Positions 35,846-45,600 are shown, counted from the stretch's first letter. The stretch is DNA of 64,000 nucleotides from Bacteroidaceae bacterium (GCA_017962495.1 JAGCVH010000096.1:1-64000), one strand, 5' to 3'. Numbers and translations: made by a program. Notes: generated from the sequence alone by a model not told the origin.

Positions 35846-36730
35846 TTATTTCAGTTCTAACGGTAGATATTTATGAGGATTGGAAATGAGGACTACCCCA
35901 GCGACGCTGCGTACGTTATCGCCAGACGAGTTAAAACTATTCTCCACATAGCCGAAGGCTGTCATGGGGTCGGGGGCATAGTAGGTGGGATCTTTCAGGT
36001 AGCGGCTGTTGCCCAGCACTTTTTTCTTGTATGCAAGGAATTTGGAGGCTTTCATCTTCTGATAATCTACTCGCTGGGCTGCGAACTTGCCGTGCCCGTC
36101 AGGAGCAATCCAATTGACGTATTGGGTGAATATTATTGGAGTGTCCTCCTGATGGAAGCCGTAAAGTGTAAAGGTATGTATGCCCTTGGCATCGGTGGCC
36201 TTCGTGATGAGACCAGGCAAGCCTCCCAACTTCCACGGCCCGATGCTGGCTGGCACGTCCTCCGTATAGTACACGTTCCACGTCAAGCCGTGATACTTCG
36301 TCGTGGCCGACTGACTGGCATAGCCGCAGATGCTGTCCTGTGCATCCGTCAGCGTCCATTTCTGCTTTTCCAATGGCTCGTCTGCCATGTAGCGATACGG
36401 ATAGAGCATCTCTTGCGTTGTGATTCTTCCTTCTGGGTAGTTCGTGAAGATGGTACCCATGTGCATCTGGGCTGCCAGATAGCCGTCAGCGATGCGTGAA
36501 CCACCCTTCTTCTGTCTGACATACTCTTCGTAAGGGAAGCTCTTTGTGATGCCGCCCGATGACTGTACTGCAATGTACATCGAGTCCGTCACCGGCTGTC
36601 CGTCGGCATCGGTTGTTTTACACTCATAGCGATAAATCGCCGTAAATTGTGACACGCCAATCGTGTCTCTCTGTGCCTGCGCTGCTATCGTCAGCGTGAG
36701 GGCCATCATGGTTACAAGAATCTTTTGCAT
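35846..36730 (-). CDS. GLPGLI family secreted protein (copy 1)
   Basis: This 294-residue protein uses the ATG at 36730 (signal MQKILVTMMALTLTIAAQA), not the longer frame from 36784, which has a hydrophilic leader. The hallmark reads GPWKLGGLPGLITKATD, with Gly replacing Arg between the two parts. It has an extra segment before the C-terminal part and ends KYLPLELK. It lies 95 bp after the M56 protein, the only loose junction in the operon, so a secondary start site there is possible. Function unknown. Confidence 0.9.
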   Translation of the reverse strand: MQKILVTMMALTLTIAAQAQRDTIGVSQFTAIYRYECKTTDADGQPVTDSMYIAVQSSGGITKSFPYEEYVRQKKGGSRIADGYLAAQMHMGTIFTNYPEGRITTQEMLYPYRYMADEPLEKQKWTLTDAQDSICGYASQSATTKYHGLTWNVYYTEDVPASIGPWKLGGLPGLITKATDAKGIHTFTLYGFHQEDTPIIFTQYVNWIAPDGHGKFAAQRVDYQKMKASKFLAYKKKVLGNSRYLKDPTYYAPDPMTAFGYVENSFNSSGDNVRSVAGVVLISNPHKYLPLELK

Positions 36731-36825
36731 GATTGTTTGGTGTTTTGGGGTTATTGTCAGGGTATAGCAAGGGCTGTCCGCCATTCAGGCGGATTGTGTA
36801 ATAGGTTTAATATGTGAACGTTATC

Positions 36826-38247
36826 TTATTTCAGGTCGTAGTTAACCGTTCTTGTCATCTGCACACGGACTGGCTTCCCGTTTTGACGGCCTGGCTCGAA
36901 GGGCGGCATTCCACGAAAGAGTTCTTCTGCCGCCTCCCGCAGGGCCCGATGCCCCTCGTCGTCTTCCTTCTGCGACGGGTGTTTATCCAAATCGCCGTAG
37001 GCATAGACCCTTGCATCGGCCTCTCCCGAAGGTGCGTCGATGGCGTGCACATGGGTGATGCGCCCGTCTGTCTCAACGATGAATTGCACCTGGACGCTTC
37101 CTACTACTCCGTTCTCGGCAGCAACCTTCGGATAGCTGACGTGGTGGGCCATGTACTGGTTGAAGGCCGCGTCGCCACCGGGGTACTGAGGCATTTGCTC
37201 GACGGTGGTGAGCGGCTCGGAGACTGTCTCTACATACACCTTTTTTTGACTGTGAATGACATCGACGTGGGCGATGGTGCTGGAATCAAGAGCCTTAAGT
37301 TCTTCCAGCGTGGCAAGTTTTCCATTGAGATAGGTCGTATATACCTCGCCCTTGGCGGACACCCACAGGCTTGCGGCAAGGGCAGGGACGAGATAGAGCA
37401 GTTTGAGTCGCGACCACCGTGACGAACGACCGCAGTGCATCATGGCAAAACGTTTCTTCAGTGCCCCTCGGCGCAGGGTGTTCGTGATGGGCAGCATCTG
37501 TGTCTGTACGGCTTTGCGCACCAGCAGGTGCTCGTAGTCTTCCAGTGTCACGCCTCCCTGCAATACTGCCTCGTCGGCCTGAAACTCATGCACGTCCACC
37601 AGGTCTTGACGCAACATCCAAGCGAATGGCAGGCACCACAGCAGACGGCAACTGAGGTCGCAGAGAATCACGTCCCACGAATGTCTCATTCTCACGTGTG
37701 CCAGTTCGTGCCGCAGCACTGTCTCAGCATTCTGTTTCAAGTCGATTGCTCCAATGAAAATCCAGTGCATCCAGCTGCTGGGCTGTTTGATACGCATATC
37801 CAGCATCAGATGAACATCTTTCGGAACTATTGGATGAGTTATGCGCTGACTACGATGAATGACACGCATCAGAGCCAGCAAACGGAACAAGTAAACAGCG
37901 AGTGCGACAGCGACACCTATTATATATATGTATGCCAGATAGCGCACCCAAAGTCCCGATACTGCGCCCTCGCTTTCTTGGGTAGCGAGCGTGGCATCAG
38001 TATTATTCGCATCAGATGACAGGCTCATCAGTGGTTCCTCAATTCTTGTAAGTACTGCATCCATAGCCGTCGGTTCGTCTGTATGCAGCGGCACAAGAGG
38101 CAGGAGCGGACTCACCACAAGGGTTGCCAGCAACACGGCACGATTCAGTCGATGAAACGTCTCACGCCGGAGCAGGAGCCTGTAGAGCGAGTAGAGCAGT
38201 GTCAGTGTCACCGCCCAACGGATGGCATATATAATGAACGTAGCCAT
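36826..38247 (-). CDS. M56 BlaR1-type membrane peptidase fused to a TonB C-terminal domain
   Basis: This 473-residue membrane protein has N-terminal helices (about 4-26, 37-53, 103-128), the M56 zinc site H180-E181-x-x-H184 (RHELAHVRMRH) with a third ligand near E221 (HEFQADE), and a helix at about 283-299. A periplasmic C-terminal TonB domain follows (about 345-473: MPQYPGGDAAFNQYM, YPKVAAENGVVGSVQVQF). The BlaR1 sensor penicillin-binding domain is replaced by TonB, so it may be cleaved or activated by contact with an outer-membrane receptor. It starts 2 bp after blaI. BlaR1-like zinc proteases cut BlaI-type repressors, so it is the obvious activator of this operon. Confidence 0.9.
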   Translation of the reverse strand: MATFIIYAIRWAVTLTLLYSLYRLLLRRETFHRLNRAVLLATLVVSPLLPLVPLHTDEPTAMDAVLTRIEEPLMSLSSDANNTDATLATQESEGAVSGLWVRYLAYIYIIGVAVALAVYLFRLLALMRVIHRSQRITHPIVPKDVHLMLDMRIKQPSSWMHWIFIGAIDLKQNAETVLRHELAHVRMRHSWDVILCDLSCRLLWCLPFAWMLRQDLVDVHEFQADEAVLQGGVTLEDYEHLLVRKAVQTQMLPITNTLRRGALKKRFAMMHCGRSSRWSRLKLLYLVPALAASLWVSAKGEVYTTYLNGKLATLEELKALDSSTIAHVDVIHSQKKVYVETVSEPLTTVEQMPQYPGGDAAFNQYMAHHVSYPKVAAENGVVGSVQVQFIVETDGRITHVHAIDAPSGEADARVYAYGDLDKHPSQKEDDEGHRALREAAEELFRGMPPFEPGRQNGKPVRVQMTRTVNYDLK

Positions 38248-38249
38248 AG

Positions 38250-38612
38250 TCAGCGCTCCTTACGTTTTAGATCAGCCAGGTATTGCAGTAATTCGGCTTC
38301 GGTGACCTTCTCCTCCTGCACCAGTGCAGACACGACGCTCATGTACGAGTCACTGAAGAAGCGATTGATAACGCTCGACAACCTTCCTCGACCGTATGCC
38401 TGTTTGTCCACGATAGGACGATAAACAAAGCCGCGACCCTTCGGTTCATGCGTCAGGTAACCTTTCTTCTCCAGTGCCTGAAACACCTGAGCAATGGCAT
38501 TGGCACTGGGCTGAGGTTCGGGATAGAGCGATGAAACATCCTTTGGGGCGCACTGGCCAAGTTGCCAAATCAGCTCCATCACTTCTTCTTCTTTGCCTGT
38601 AAGTTTCTCCAT
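38250..38612 (-). CDS. BlaI/MecI/CopY-type repressor
   Basis: This 120-residue winged-helix repressor has MEKLTGKEEEVMELIWQLGQ at its start, a recognition region SANAIAQVFQALEKKGYLTHE (about 36-56) and a C-terminal dimerisation helix pair (SVVSALVQEEKVTEAELLQYL). It probably dimerises and binds the dyads at 38639 and 38714. It is coupled to the M56 peptidase gene, which would relieve repression by cleaving it. The first gene of the six-gene operon. Confidence 0.93.
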   Translation of the reverse strand: MEKLTGKEEEVMELIWQLGQCAPKDVSSLYPEPQPSANAIAQVFQALEKKGYLTHEPKGRGFVYRPIVDKQAYGRGRLSSVINRFFSDSYMSVVSALVQEEKVTEAELLQYLADLKRKER

Positions 38613-38638
38613 AATTCAACTACTATTAGCATTAAATG

Positions 38639-38654
38639 AACAATATTTTCTATT
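38639..38654. promoter_or_regulatory. Putative BlaI-type operator, downstream copy
   Basis: AACAATATTTTCTATT is the same 16-mer as the reverse complement of 38714-38729, except for one base. It forms an AACA-N8-TGTT-like dyad. It lies just downstream of the -7 box, near the transcription start of blaI. Confidence 0.65.
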
Positions 38655-38664
38655 GATTCCAGTG

Positions 38665-38672
38665 CAAAGTTA
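38665..38672 (-). promoter_or_regulatory. -7 box of the blaI operon (TAACTTTG)
   Basis: TAACTTTGCAC read on the minus strand, about 52 nt before the blaI ATG at 38612. It is flanked by the two operator copies. Confidence 0.65.
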
Positions 38673-38713
38673 AGATGTTTTGAGCATACAACCAAATTAT
38701 TTCACATTTATTT

Positions 38714-38729
38714 AACAGAAAATATTGTT
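38714..38729. promoter_or_regulatory. Putative BlaI-type operator, upstream copy
   Basis: Its reverse complement is AACAATATTTTCTGTT, a cleaner AACA-N8-TGTT dyad than the other copy. It lies about 42 bp upstream of the -7 box, near the expected -33 region. Confidence 0.6.
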
Positions 38730-38782
38730 GAATATTATATATTATATGAAGAAAGGGATGCTTTTATATTTTTTTTGAGCCT

Positions 38783-39070
38783 GTGTTCAAATCCACTCCG
38801 ACCCAATTCCAGACCATCATCTTTGCCACTGCCGACACACAAAATGTCGGAGACCATGACGGAGACATGTCGGAGACGAAACTTACTGAGCGTCAACGGA
38901 AAATACTCAATCTCATAAAAGAATCTCCGACAATCACCGGCAAACAAATGTCGGAGACTTTGTCGGTGAGTCAACGCACCATTGAACGTGACCTTTCTGC
39001 ATTACAGAAGATTGGTGTCCTGAAGCGTAAAGGCATGGACAATGATGGGATGTGGGTGATAGTCGATTAA
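38783..39070 (+). pseudogene. 5'-truncated C-terminal remnant of an AlbA/Schlafen-type ATPase
   Basis: The 95-codon frame starts only with GTG and, from about 38768, reads FEPVFKSTPTQFQTIIFA, which resembles the region before the end of divergent AAA (RecG-like/AlbA_2) ATPases. A VGDHDGD repeat-like linker follows, then a winged helix (LTERQRKILNLIKESPTITG, LSVSQRTIERDLSAL). Intact members are several hundred residues long. The catalytic parts are missing upstream (a stop at 38747). It may be a decayed gene, or a small HTH protein expressed from a cryptic start. Opposite strand to the blaI operon. Confidence 0.65.
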
Positions 39071-39214
39071 ATCCCCGTAAACTGTGTATATCAATAGTTT
39101 TATATGAGAATTATAGCATTAGTCATAGACTACGCTTGCGTAGTGAAACGGAGCAAGAAAGCATCGCAAGCGCTGAGTTGTATTATGCATGGAGGAAAAA
39201 GTGCCACCTGTAAT

Positions 39215-42200
39215 TTACCTTACTACAACTTTTCGACCATTCTTGATGTAGACACCCCTTGGGAGTGATGAAGCAGGAACGCGACGCCCCGTGAGGTCAT
39301 AGCTCTCCTCCCAACGGGGGGAGCGGGGAGAGGGGCCTATCTCAATGTCTTTTACCCCATCAGCAAGTGCATGCTGGAGACGGGAGAGTTCGGTACGCGT
39401 GATAACCATAACTTTGCCTCCATCGGCATTGGCAGGCAAACGCGGGGAGGTGGCGGCATAGTCCCACCACTCAAGATTGGCAGCAGTAGCCGTGGGAGCA
39501 CAAAGGAGACGCGGTGTGCCATTCTCCATACCAATGAGCAGCCATCCCCTGCCGTCGAAAGACTCGAACACGGTGGGGGATATGATGATGCGAGGAGTCT
39601 CGAACAGGCTTTTTTGATTCTTAAAAATACCCTTCGTGGGATTTATGCTGCGACTGTAGGCCATGTTAATGCCATTTTCTCCAGGGTCGGTAAAGAGCGC
39701 CACATATTGGTCAGAGGCTTGAAAGACATGAATGTCTGTTGCTGAAAATCCAGGCTTGAAATAACCCGCAGGACGCGAGAAGGTGAGAAAGTCGGACGTG
39801 CGACTATAGAGAAGGGAATAGGTGTCACGAGAGAACATCGACCAATAGTAAACAAAGTTCTGGGAGGCTGGGTCATAACCTATCTCAGGAGCAATTGCAG
39901 CATTGTCGATGACCTTCACGTCGAGGCCGTCGAGGGGGTGCCACGTAACGAGGTCTGTGGAAGTTAGATGGTAAAGGCCGGGGGCTTCGTCATTGCCTCC
40001 GAAGACGAGATGGAAGGTGGACAAACCGCCTTCGTCCTCCAGCCTATAGACAAAAGGGCGGCGCACAGGAGGCAGTCCAGTACCACCATAAATGCTGTTG
40101 CCTTCGTTGAGTTCCTGCCAATTGAGCCCATCATAGCTGTAGGCATAGAATAGGCGGTCCTCATTAGTCTTGGAATACGAGAGCAGATAGGCTCGCTGTC
40201 CGTCATCAGTAGGCTTGGGGAACACTTGCGCTTCATCCATGGGCTCGGAAGTGAGCGTGCTATTGTCCTTATATGAACGGATGCTGAAACCTGCGTCGAT
40301 GTACTGTCCACCACTGGTTTGCTTCGTGTGAATGGCGATGACGTTATCGCCTTCGAGATTGATGGCCCTACGAGCAGCCTCGGATATGCCAAAGAGCTGA
40401 TAAGTGGTGTTGTAGCCCGTGATAGTCATTGCCAGCACGCCATTGATGTAGACCTCGCTGTCTTCGTCGTAGAAGAGGCGCAGGCAAAGGTTAGGCAGGT
40501 CGTCGGCAGTCAAGCCGGAGAACTGGAAAGTGCGACGAATCCATATCTCAGGGGTGTTCCACTTGGTGCGAACCTTGGCAGCAGGCTGAGTGATTTCCCC
40601 GAAGCCCGCAGCACCACTTTTCCAAGCACTGTCATCGAAGTCAGGTTGTTCCCATCCTTCGGCAGGTGCTTCCGTTGTGTATTGCCAATATATGTTACCA
40701 TTATTATCACCAGCTGGCACGATACTCTTTGCCCCACTCACTCGCTGGTTTATGGTGCGTTCTATCTCCTTGCGAATGGAGGCGAGCTGTTCTGGATTGA
40801 CTTTCAGAACCTTACGATCATAGGTAAGAATGCCGTTAACTTCCTTCTCAACATCGGTAATCTGGGTATAGACACCTGCCCACAAACCTTTACTGAGTTG
40901 AAGTCCTTGCAGGGCAGAAGTGTACTGGATGAAGCGGTCGGTATAGTCCTCGCTATTCTCTACAGAGGTGTAAACCTGGTCGTTGCCACCCCATAGATGT
41001 CCGTCAATCAAGTAAGTAATACCACCAAACTCACCACATACATTGATACGATTATTGCCTGAGTTGTCCGTGCCACTGGGCGAGGGATAGCTGTGGGCAT
41101 CAGTAATGTCGCCAATCCCTTTATCGTACCAGCCGGAAGCGGCATTCATCAGGCGTCCCATGTCGGCATCGGCACTGCGAACCACAAAGAAACCGCGCTT
41201 CGTGTGGTCAGCCCCAGCATTGGCATCCTGTCCCCAACCTTCGTTGAATGGCACCCACACACAAATGCTGGGGTGTTGTTTCAAGGCATTGACGATGTGG
41301 TCACACTCGTTGTAGAAGATTTGATGCAACTCCTCCTTTGTACCCAAGTTTCCGCTATCACTGCCGCTCGGCATATCTTGCCAAACGATGAGTCCATTGC
41401 GATCACACCATTCATACCAGAGGTCGTTCTCCACCTTGATGTGTTTGCGCACCATATTCATTCCCAATGACTTGATGGTCTGCAGGTCATATATCATAGC
41501 CTCATAGGAAGGAGGAGTCAGAAGGCCATCGGGCCACCATCCCTGATCGAGAGGTCCATACATGAATATGGGTTTCCCATTTAACAAGAAGGCTGGATGA
41601 CCATCCACCATGCCCTTTGTGAGTGTGCGCAATCCAAAGTAACCTCGGGCTCGGTCGCACTCCTGACAATTGTCGAGACACAGATAGATATCGAGATTGT
41701 AGAGGAATGGCGAATCGGGCGACCATAACTTAGCATCGGGAATGGTCAGCGTCACCTCTTGCCCTGACTTAATCTTGTCCGTTGTTGCCACGATGTTTTC
41801 CCCATCGCGAGCCGTAAGGTAGAACTTACAAGTAGGGTCGCTGGCGAATACTTTCACGCGGACGGTACCCGTAGTTGCATCTGGAACAAGTTCATAGCGC
41901 TCAATGTAACAATCGTTTACAGGCTCCAACCACACCGTCTGCCAGATACCGCTGCAACTGGTGTACCAAATACTGCCGGGGTTCAAAGTTTGCTTACCCG
42001 TAGGCTGGCCACCCCGATTGCAAGGGTCATAGACGGCAACCTGCAACTCCTGTTCGCCTTCAGCTTTCAAATAGGGTGTGATGTCAAAAGTGAAGGGGTC
42101 ACTGCCACCCTTATGCTCACCCACAAGCGTGCGATTGACAAATACGGCACATGACCAATCAACAGCACCAAAATGAAGTAGTGTGCGTTTGTCCTTGAAA

Positions 42201-42580
42201 GCATCGGTCAGTGTGAACGTGCGACGGTACATCAGGGTAGAGTTAGCAACTTTCGAATAGTCCTGTTCCATGATGCCCGAAAGCGCAGACTCAACGCCAA
42301 ACGGTACGAGGATGCGTTTGTTGAACTTACTGACAGTCTTCTCAACAGTCAGACTTGTAGTGCCTTCGCGACGACAGTACTCCCAAACACCATTCAGGTT
42401 CATCCAATCGGAACGTACCATTTGTGGACGAGGATATTCCTGCCAAACGTGTTCTGGGTCTATCTGTTCACCCCAGGAAGTCATCAATGCCGCCGATTTA
42501 CGCGTCCACTCTGCAGCCTGAAGCATGCCTACTGTCACAAACAAGAGCATGAGGAGACAAATGCACCTGATCCTTTTCAT
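39215..42580 (-). CDS. GH2 enzyme fused to a GH43-like propeller, with sorting tail
   Basis: This is a 1121-residue secreted protein (signal to about 22). The GH2 sandwich (about 50-220), immunoglobulin-like domain and TIM barrel follow in order, with acid/base E447 (FNEGWGQD) and nucleophile E517 (CGEFGGITY). A lectin-like sandwich (about 620-770, YTTEAPAEGWEQPDFDDSAW) and a C-terminal five-bladed GH43-type propeller (about 790-1075, LLSYSKTNEDRLFYAYSYDG) come after it. The end (YDLTGRRV ... GVYIKNGRKV) is a type IX sorting tail. The GH43-like part lacks an obvious D-D-E set in the visible motifs, so it may bind rather than cut. A C/G-rich element adds GPSPRSPRWE just before the tail. Confidence 0.83.
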   Translation of the reverse strand: MKRIRCICLLMLLFVTVGMLQAAEWTRKSAALMTSWGEQIDPEHVWQEYPRPQMVRSDWMNLNGVWEYCRREGTTSLTVEKTVSKFNKRILVPFGVESALSGIMEQDYSKVANSTLMYRRTFTLTDAFKDKRTLLHFGAVDWSCAVFVNRTLVGEHKGGSDPFTFDITPYLKAEGEQELQVAVYDPCNRGGQPTGKQTLNPGSIWYTSCSGIWQTVWLEPVNDCYIERYELVPDATTGTVRVKVFASDPTCKFYLTARDGENIVATTDKIKSGQEVTLTIPDAKLWSPDSPFLYNLDIYLCLDNCQECDRARGYFGLRTLTKGMVDGHPAFLLNGKPIFMYGPLDQGWWPDGLLTPPSYEAMIYDLQTIKSLGMNMVRKHIKVENDLWYEWCDRNGLIVWQDMPSGSDSGNLGTKEELHQIFYNECDHIVNALKQHPSICVWVPFNEGWGQDANAGADHTKRGFFVVRSADADMGRLMNAASGWYDKGIGDITDAHSYPSPSGTDNSGNNRINVCGEFGGITYLIDGHLWGGNDQVYTSVENSEDYTDRFIQYTSALQGLQLSKGLWAGVYTQITDVEKEVNGILTYDRKVLKVNPEQLASIRKEIERTINQRVSGAKSIVPAGDNNGNIYWQYTTEAPAEGWEQPDFDDSAWKSGAAGFGEITQPAAKVRTKWNTPEIWIRRTFQFSGLTADDLPNLCLRLFYDEDSEVYINGVLAMTITGYNTTYQLFGISEAARRAINLEGDNVIAIHTKQTSGGQYIDAGFSIRSYKDNSTLTSEPMDEAQVFPKPTDDGQRAYLLSYSKTNEDRLFYAYSYDGLNWQELNEGNSIYGGTGLPPVRRPFVYRLEDEGGLSTFHLVFGGNDEAPGLYHLTSTDLVTWHPLDGLDVKVIDNAAIAPEIGYDPASQNFVYYWSMFSRDTYSLLYSRTSDFLTFSRPAGYFKPGFSATDIHVFQASDQYVALFTDPGENGINMAYSRSINPTKGIFKNQKSLFETPRIIISPTVFESFDGRGWLLIGMENGTPRLLCAPTATAANLEWWDYAATSPRLPANADGGKVMVITRTELSRLQHALADGVKDIEIGPSPRSPRWEESYDLTGRRVPASSLPRGVYIKNGRKVVVR
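39303..39335. repeat. C/G-rich palindromic element inside the GH2 gene
   Basis: CTCTCCTCCCAACGGGGGGA with a following G-run. It is in frame on the minus strand and lies in the linker before the sorting tail. Confidence 0.6.
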
Positions 42581-42619
42581 AATGGTATATTTTAAAGGTT
42601 ATTATCACATACAATATCG

Positions 42620-42627
42620 CAAAAATA
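42620..42627 (-). promoter_or_regulatory. -7 box of the GH2 gene (TATTTTTG)
   Basis: TATTTTTGCG read on the minus strand, about 39 nt upstream of the ATG at 42580. Divergent from the GH3/GH29 promoter. Confidence 0.55.
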
Positions 42628-42682
42628 GCAATTATTTACCATTTACCATTTACTAATTACAATTTATTTTTGATTTTATTCG

Positions 42683-42690
42683 TAACTTTG
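42683..42690 (+). promoter_or_regulatory. -7 box (TAACTTTG) of the GH3/GH29 gene
   Basis: TAACTTTG ends 5 nt before the ATG at 42696, so the mRNA would be leaderless or nearly so. ATTTACN heptamers (42633-42660) lie upstream. Confidence 0.65.
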
Positions 42691-42695
42691 TCCAT

Positions 42696-45600
42696 ATGAA
42701 AAAGATATTTTGCACGTTTTTCGGCCTACTATGGGTTATGGTCATAGGAGCACAACCCTATCGGGATGCTACACTTAGCACGGACGAGCGAGTAGAGGAC
42801 TTGCTCAAGCGGATGACTACGGAGGAAAAAGTGGCTCAACTACTTTGCCCATTAGGGTGGACATACGACGAAAAGAAGGATTCTGTAGGCGTGGGCATGC
42901 TATGGGCAACATTCAGAGCCGACCCTTGGACTGGACGCACGTTGGAGAACGGACTTACCCCTCGAATGGCAGCATGTCGAGCCAACGAACTGCAACGCCA
43001 TGCCATAGAACACACGCGACTGGGAATCCCTTTGTTGCTAGCCGAAGAAACGCCTCACGGGATGATGGCTATCGGGAGCACGACTTTCCCAACAGGATTG
43101 GGATTGGGCGCGACATTCTCTACAGACCTGATGAAGCGCATGGGCGAAGCGATACTTGCCGAAATGAAAGCAGAGGGAGCCACGCTTGGATATGGTCCTG
43201 TGCTTGACCTTGCTCGCGACCCACGATGGAGCAGGACGGAAGAGAGCATGGGGGAAGACCCAACCTTGACAGGAACGTTGGGAGCAGCCATAGTCAACGG
43301 TATGGAAGGGCAATGTGTACTGAAACATCTAGCCGCATACGGCATGGGGGAAGGTGGACAAAACGGAGCGGCCATAAACATGGGACAGCACGAAGTCATG
43401 CAAACCTATCTGCCACCATTCCGCAAAGCCATCGAAGCAGGGGCATTGGGGGTAATGACTGCCTATAACGCCATCGATGGAGTCCCATCGACCTGTAACC
43501 CATGGTTGCTTAGAGATATACTGAGGATGCAATGGGGATTCCAGGGGATTGTCATCTCTGACCTGTACAGCATCAATGTCCTGCACAACACATTACATGT
43601 TGCCTCATCCCTGAAAGAAGCCGCACTAATGGCACTGGAAGCAGGTGTGAACGTGGACCTTGGGGCAAGTGCCTTTGGCAATGGACATTTTACAATTGAC
43701 AATGAACAATTATTGGACGAGGCGGTTCGTCGGGTTCTCCGTCTAAAGTTTAAATTGGGCTTGTTCGAACACCCTTATGTCGATGAAGGGGACACTGAGA
43801 AAGTGCATTGTAAGGAGCACATCGAACTGGCACGAGATATTGCACGGGCAAGCATTACATTGCTGAAAAACAGCCATTCCCTTCTGCCATTGTCCCGCAA
43901 CACTAAGATTGCCGTCGTAGGCCCAAATGCCGACAACGTGTATGCACTGTTGGGCGACTATACCGCACCACAACCCAAGGGAAAAGTCATTACCATCAAG
44001 GAAGGGCTACTGCAAAAGGGATTCCGGATTGTGTCAGGAGTTGATCCCGATGTCATTATTGCTGCAGTGGGTGGTTCAAGCAGTCGATACGAAGGCAAGA
44101 CTGCATACGAAGATACTGGAGCCGCAAAGAGCACATCCTCTCATCCTCTCAATTTCACGTTGTCTGAATCTGGCGAAGGTCTTGACAGGTGTTCGCTCGA
44201 CTTACTGGGCAATCAACAAGAGTTGTTGGAGGCGTTAAGGCAGACAGGCAAACCTCTTGTGGTCATCTACATCGAAGGACGTCCCTTGCTTAAAAACTGG
44301 GCGGCAGAACATGCCGATGCTCTGCTCACAGCTTATTATCCTGGTGAACAAGGCGGGAGTGCTATTGCTGATGTTCTTGCTGGAGACTATAACCCTGCCG
44401 GTCGATTGCCCATCAGCGTGCCTCGAAACATAGGTCAATTGCCTGTCTATTACAATCGTCCTTGGCCGCAAGTTCACGATTATGTAGAAGGAAGTGCTGC
44501 CCCACTCTATCCTTTTGGCTATGGTTTGAGCTATACCACATTTGAATATAATAATCTGAAGATTGACGGGCGCAACATCTCTTGCACGATTACTAATACG
44601 GGTAAATATGACGGCGAGGAAGTGGTTCAACTCTACGTCCGACGCAACAAAGCTGGAGTCGTTATGCCCGAACGCCAGTTATCAGATTTCCAACGCATCT
44701 TCATTCCAAAAGGCAAAAGTAAGACTCTCACGTTTACATTAGAAGAGACTGAGCCTTGCGACATCATAATTGGAGCTTCGTCGCAAGATATTAGACTTAC
44801 AGGAAAGTATGAGGGTGACAACCTCATGAAAGAGCGAGGCGACATTGTTGAACAAGGCAATGGGTATGAATGGCCGACAGAACTAAAGGTATTAGAAAAA
44901 CTACGCACATGGCAGGATCAGAAGTTCGGTATTCTGCTCCATTGGGGTTTGTATGCTGTACCTGGTATTGTTGAATCGTGGAGTATATGTGACGAGAGTT
45001 GGATTCAGCGCGACACCACGATGACGTATGACCAATATAAACAATGGTACTGGGGACTTGCCAATGCATTTAAACCCACCCGATTTGACCCAGACCAATG
45101 GGCGCGACTGGCTGAGGATGCAGGCATGCGTTACATGATATTCACGACAAAGCACCATGACGGTTTCTGTCTTTTTGATAGCCACGAGACAGACTTCAAT
45201 GTTGCTCATTACACAGGCAAAGATATGCTTGATCCTGTGCTTAAGGCATTTCGTCAACGTGGACTGATGATAGGCACTTACTTCTCGAAGCCCGATTGGC
45301 ATGCACAAACCTATTGGTGGGACGTCTATCCTACAAAGGGGCGCAATGTGAACTACCCCATCAAGCAGTATACTGAACGCTGGAATGCTTTCAAACAATT
45401 CACTTACAACCAGATTCAGGAACTGATGTCGGAGTACGGTAATATAGATATACTCTGGCTCGATGGCGGATGGGTGTGCAAGGAAAACAATCAGGACATC
45501 GATATGCCAAGAATTGCCCAAATGGCACGAAGTTACCAACCTGGACTTCTCATTGTTGACCGTACCATCAGAGGACCTTACGAAAACTATCAAACGCCCG

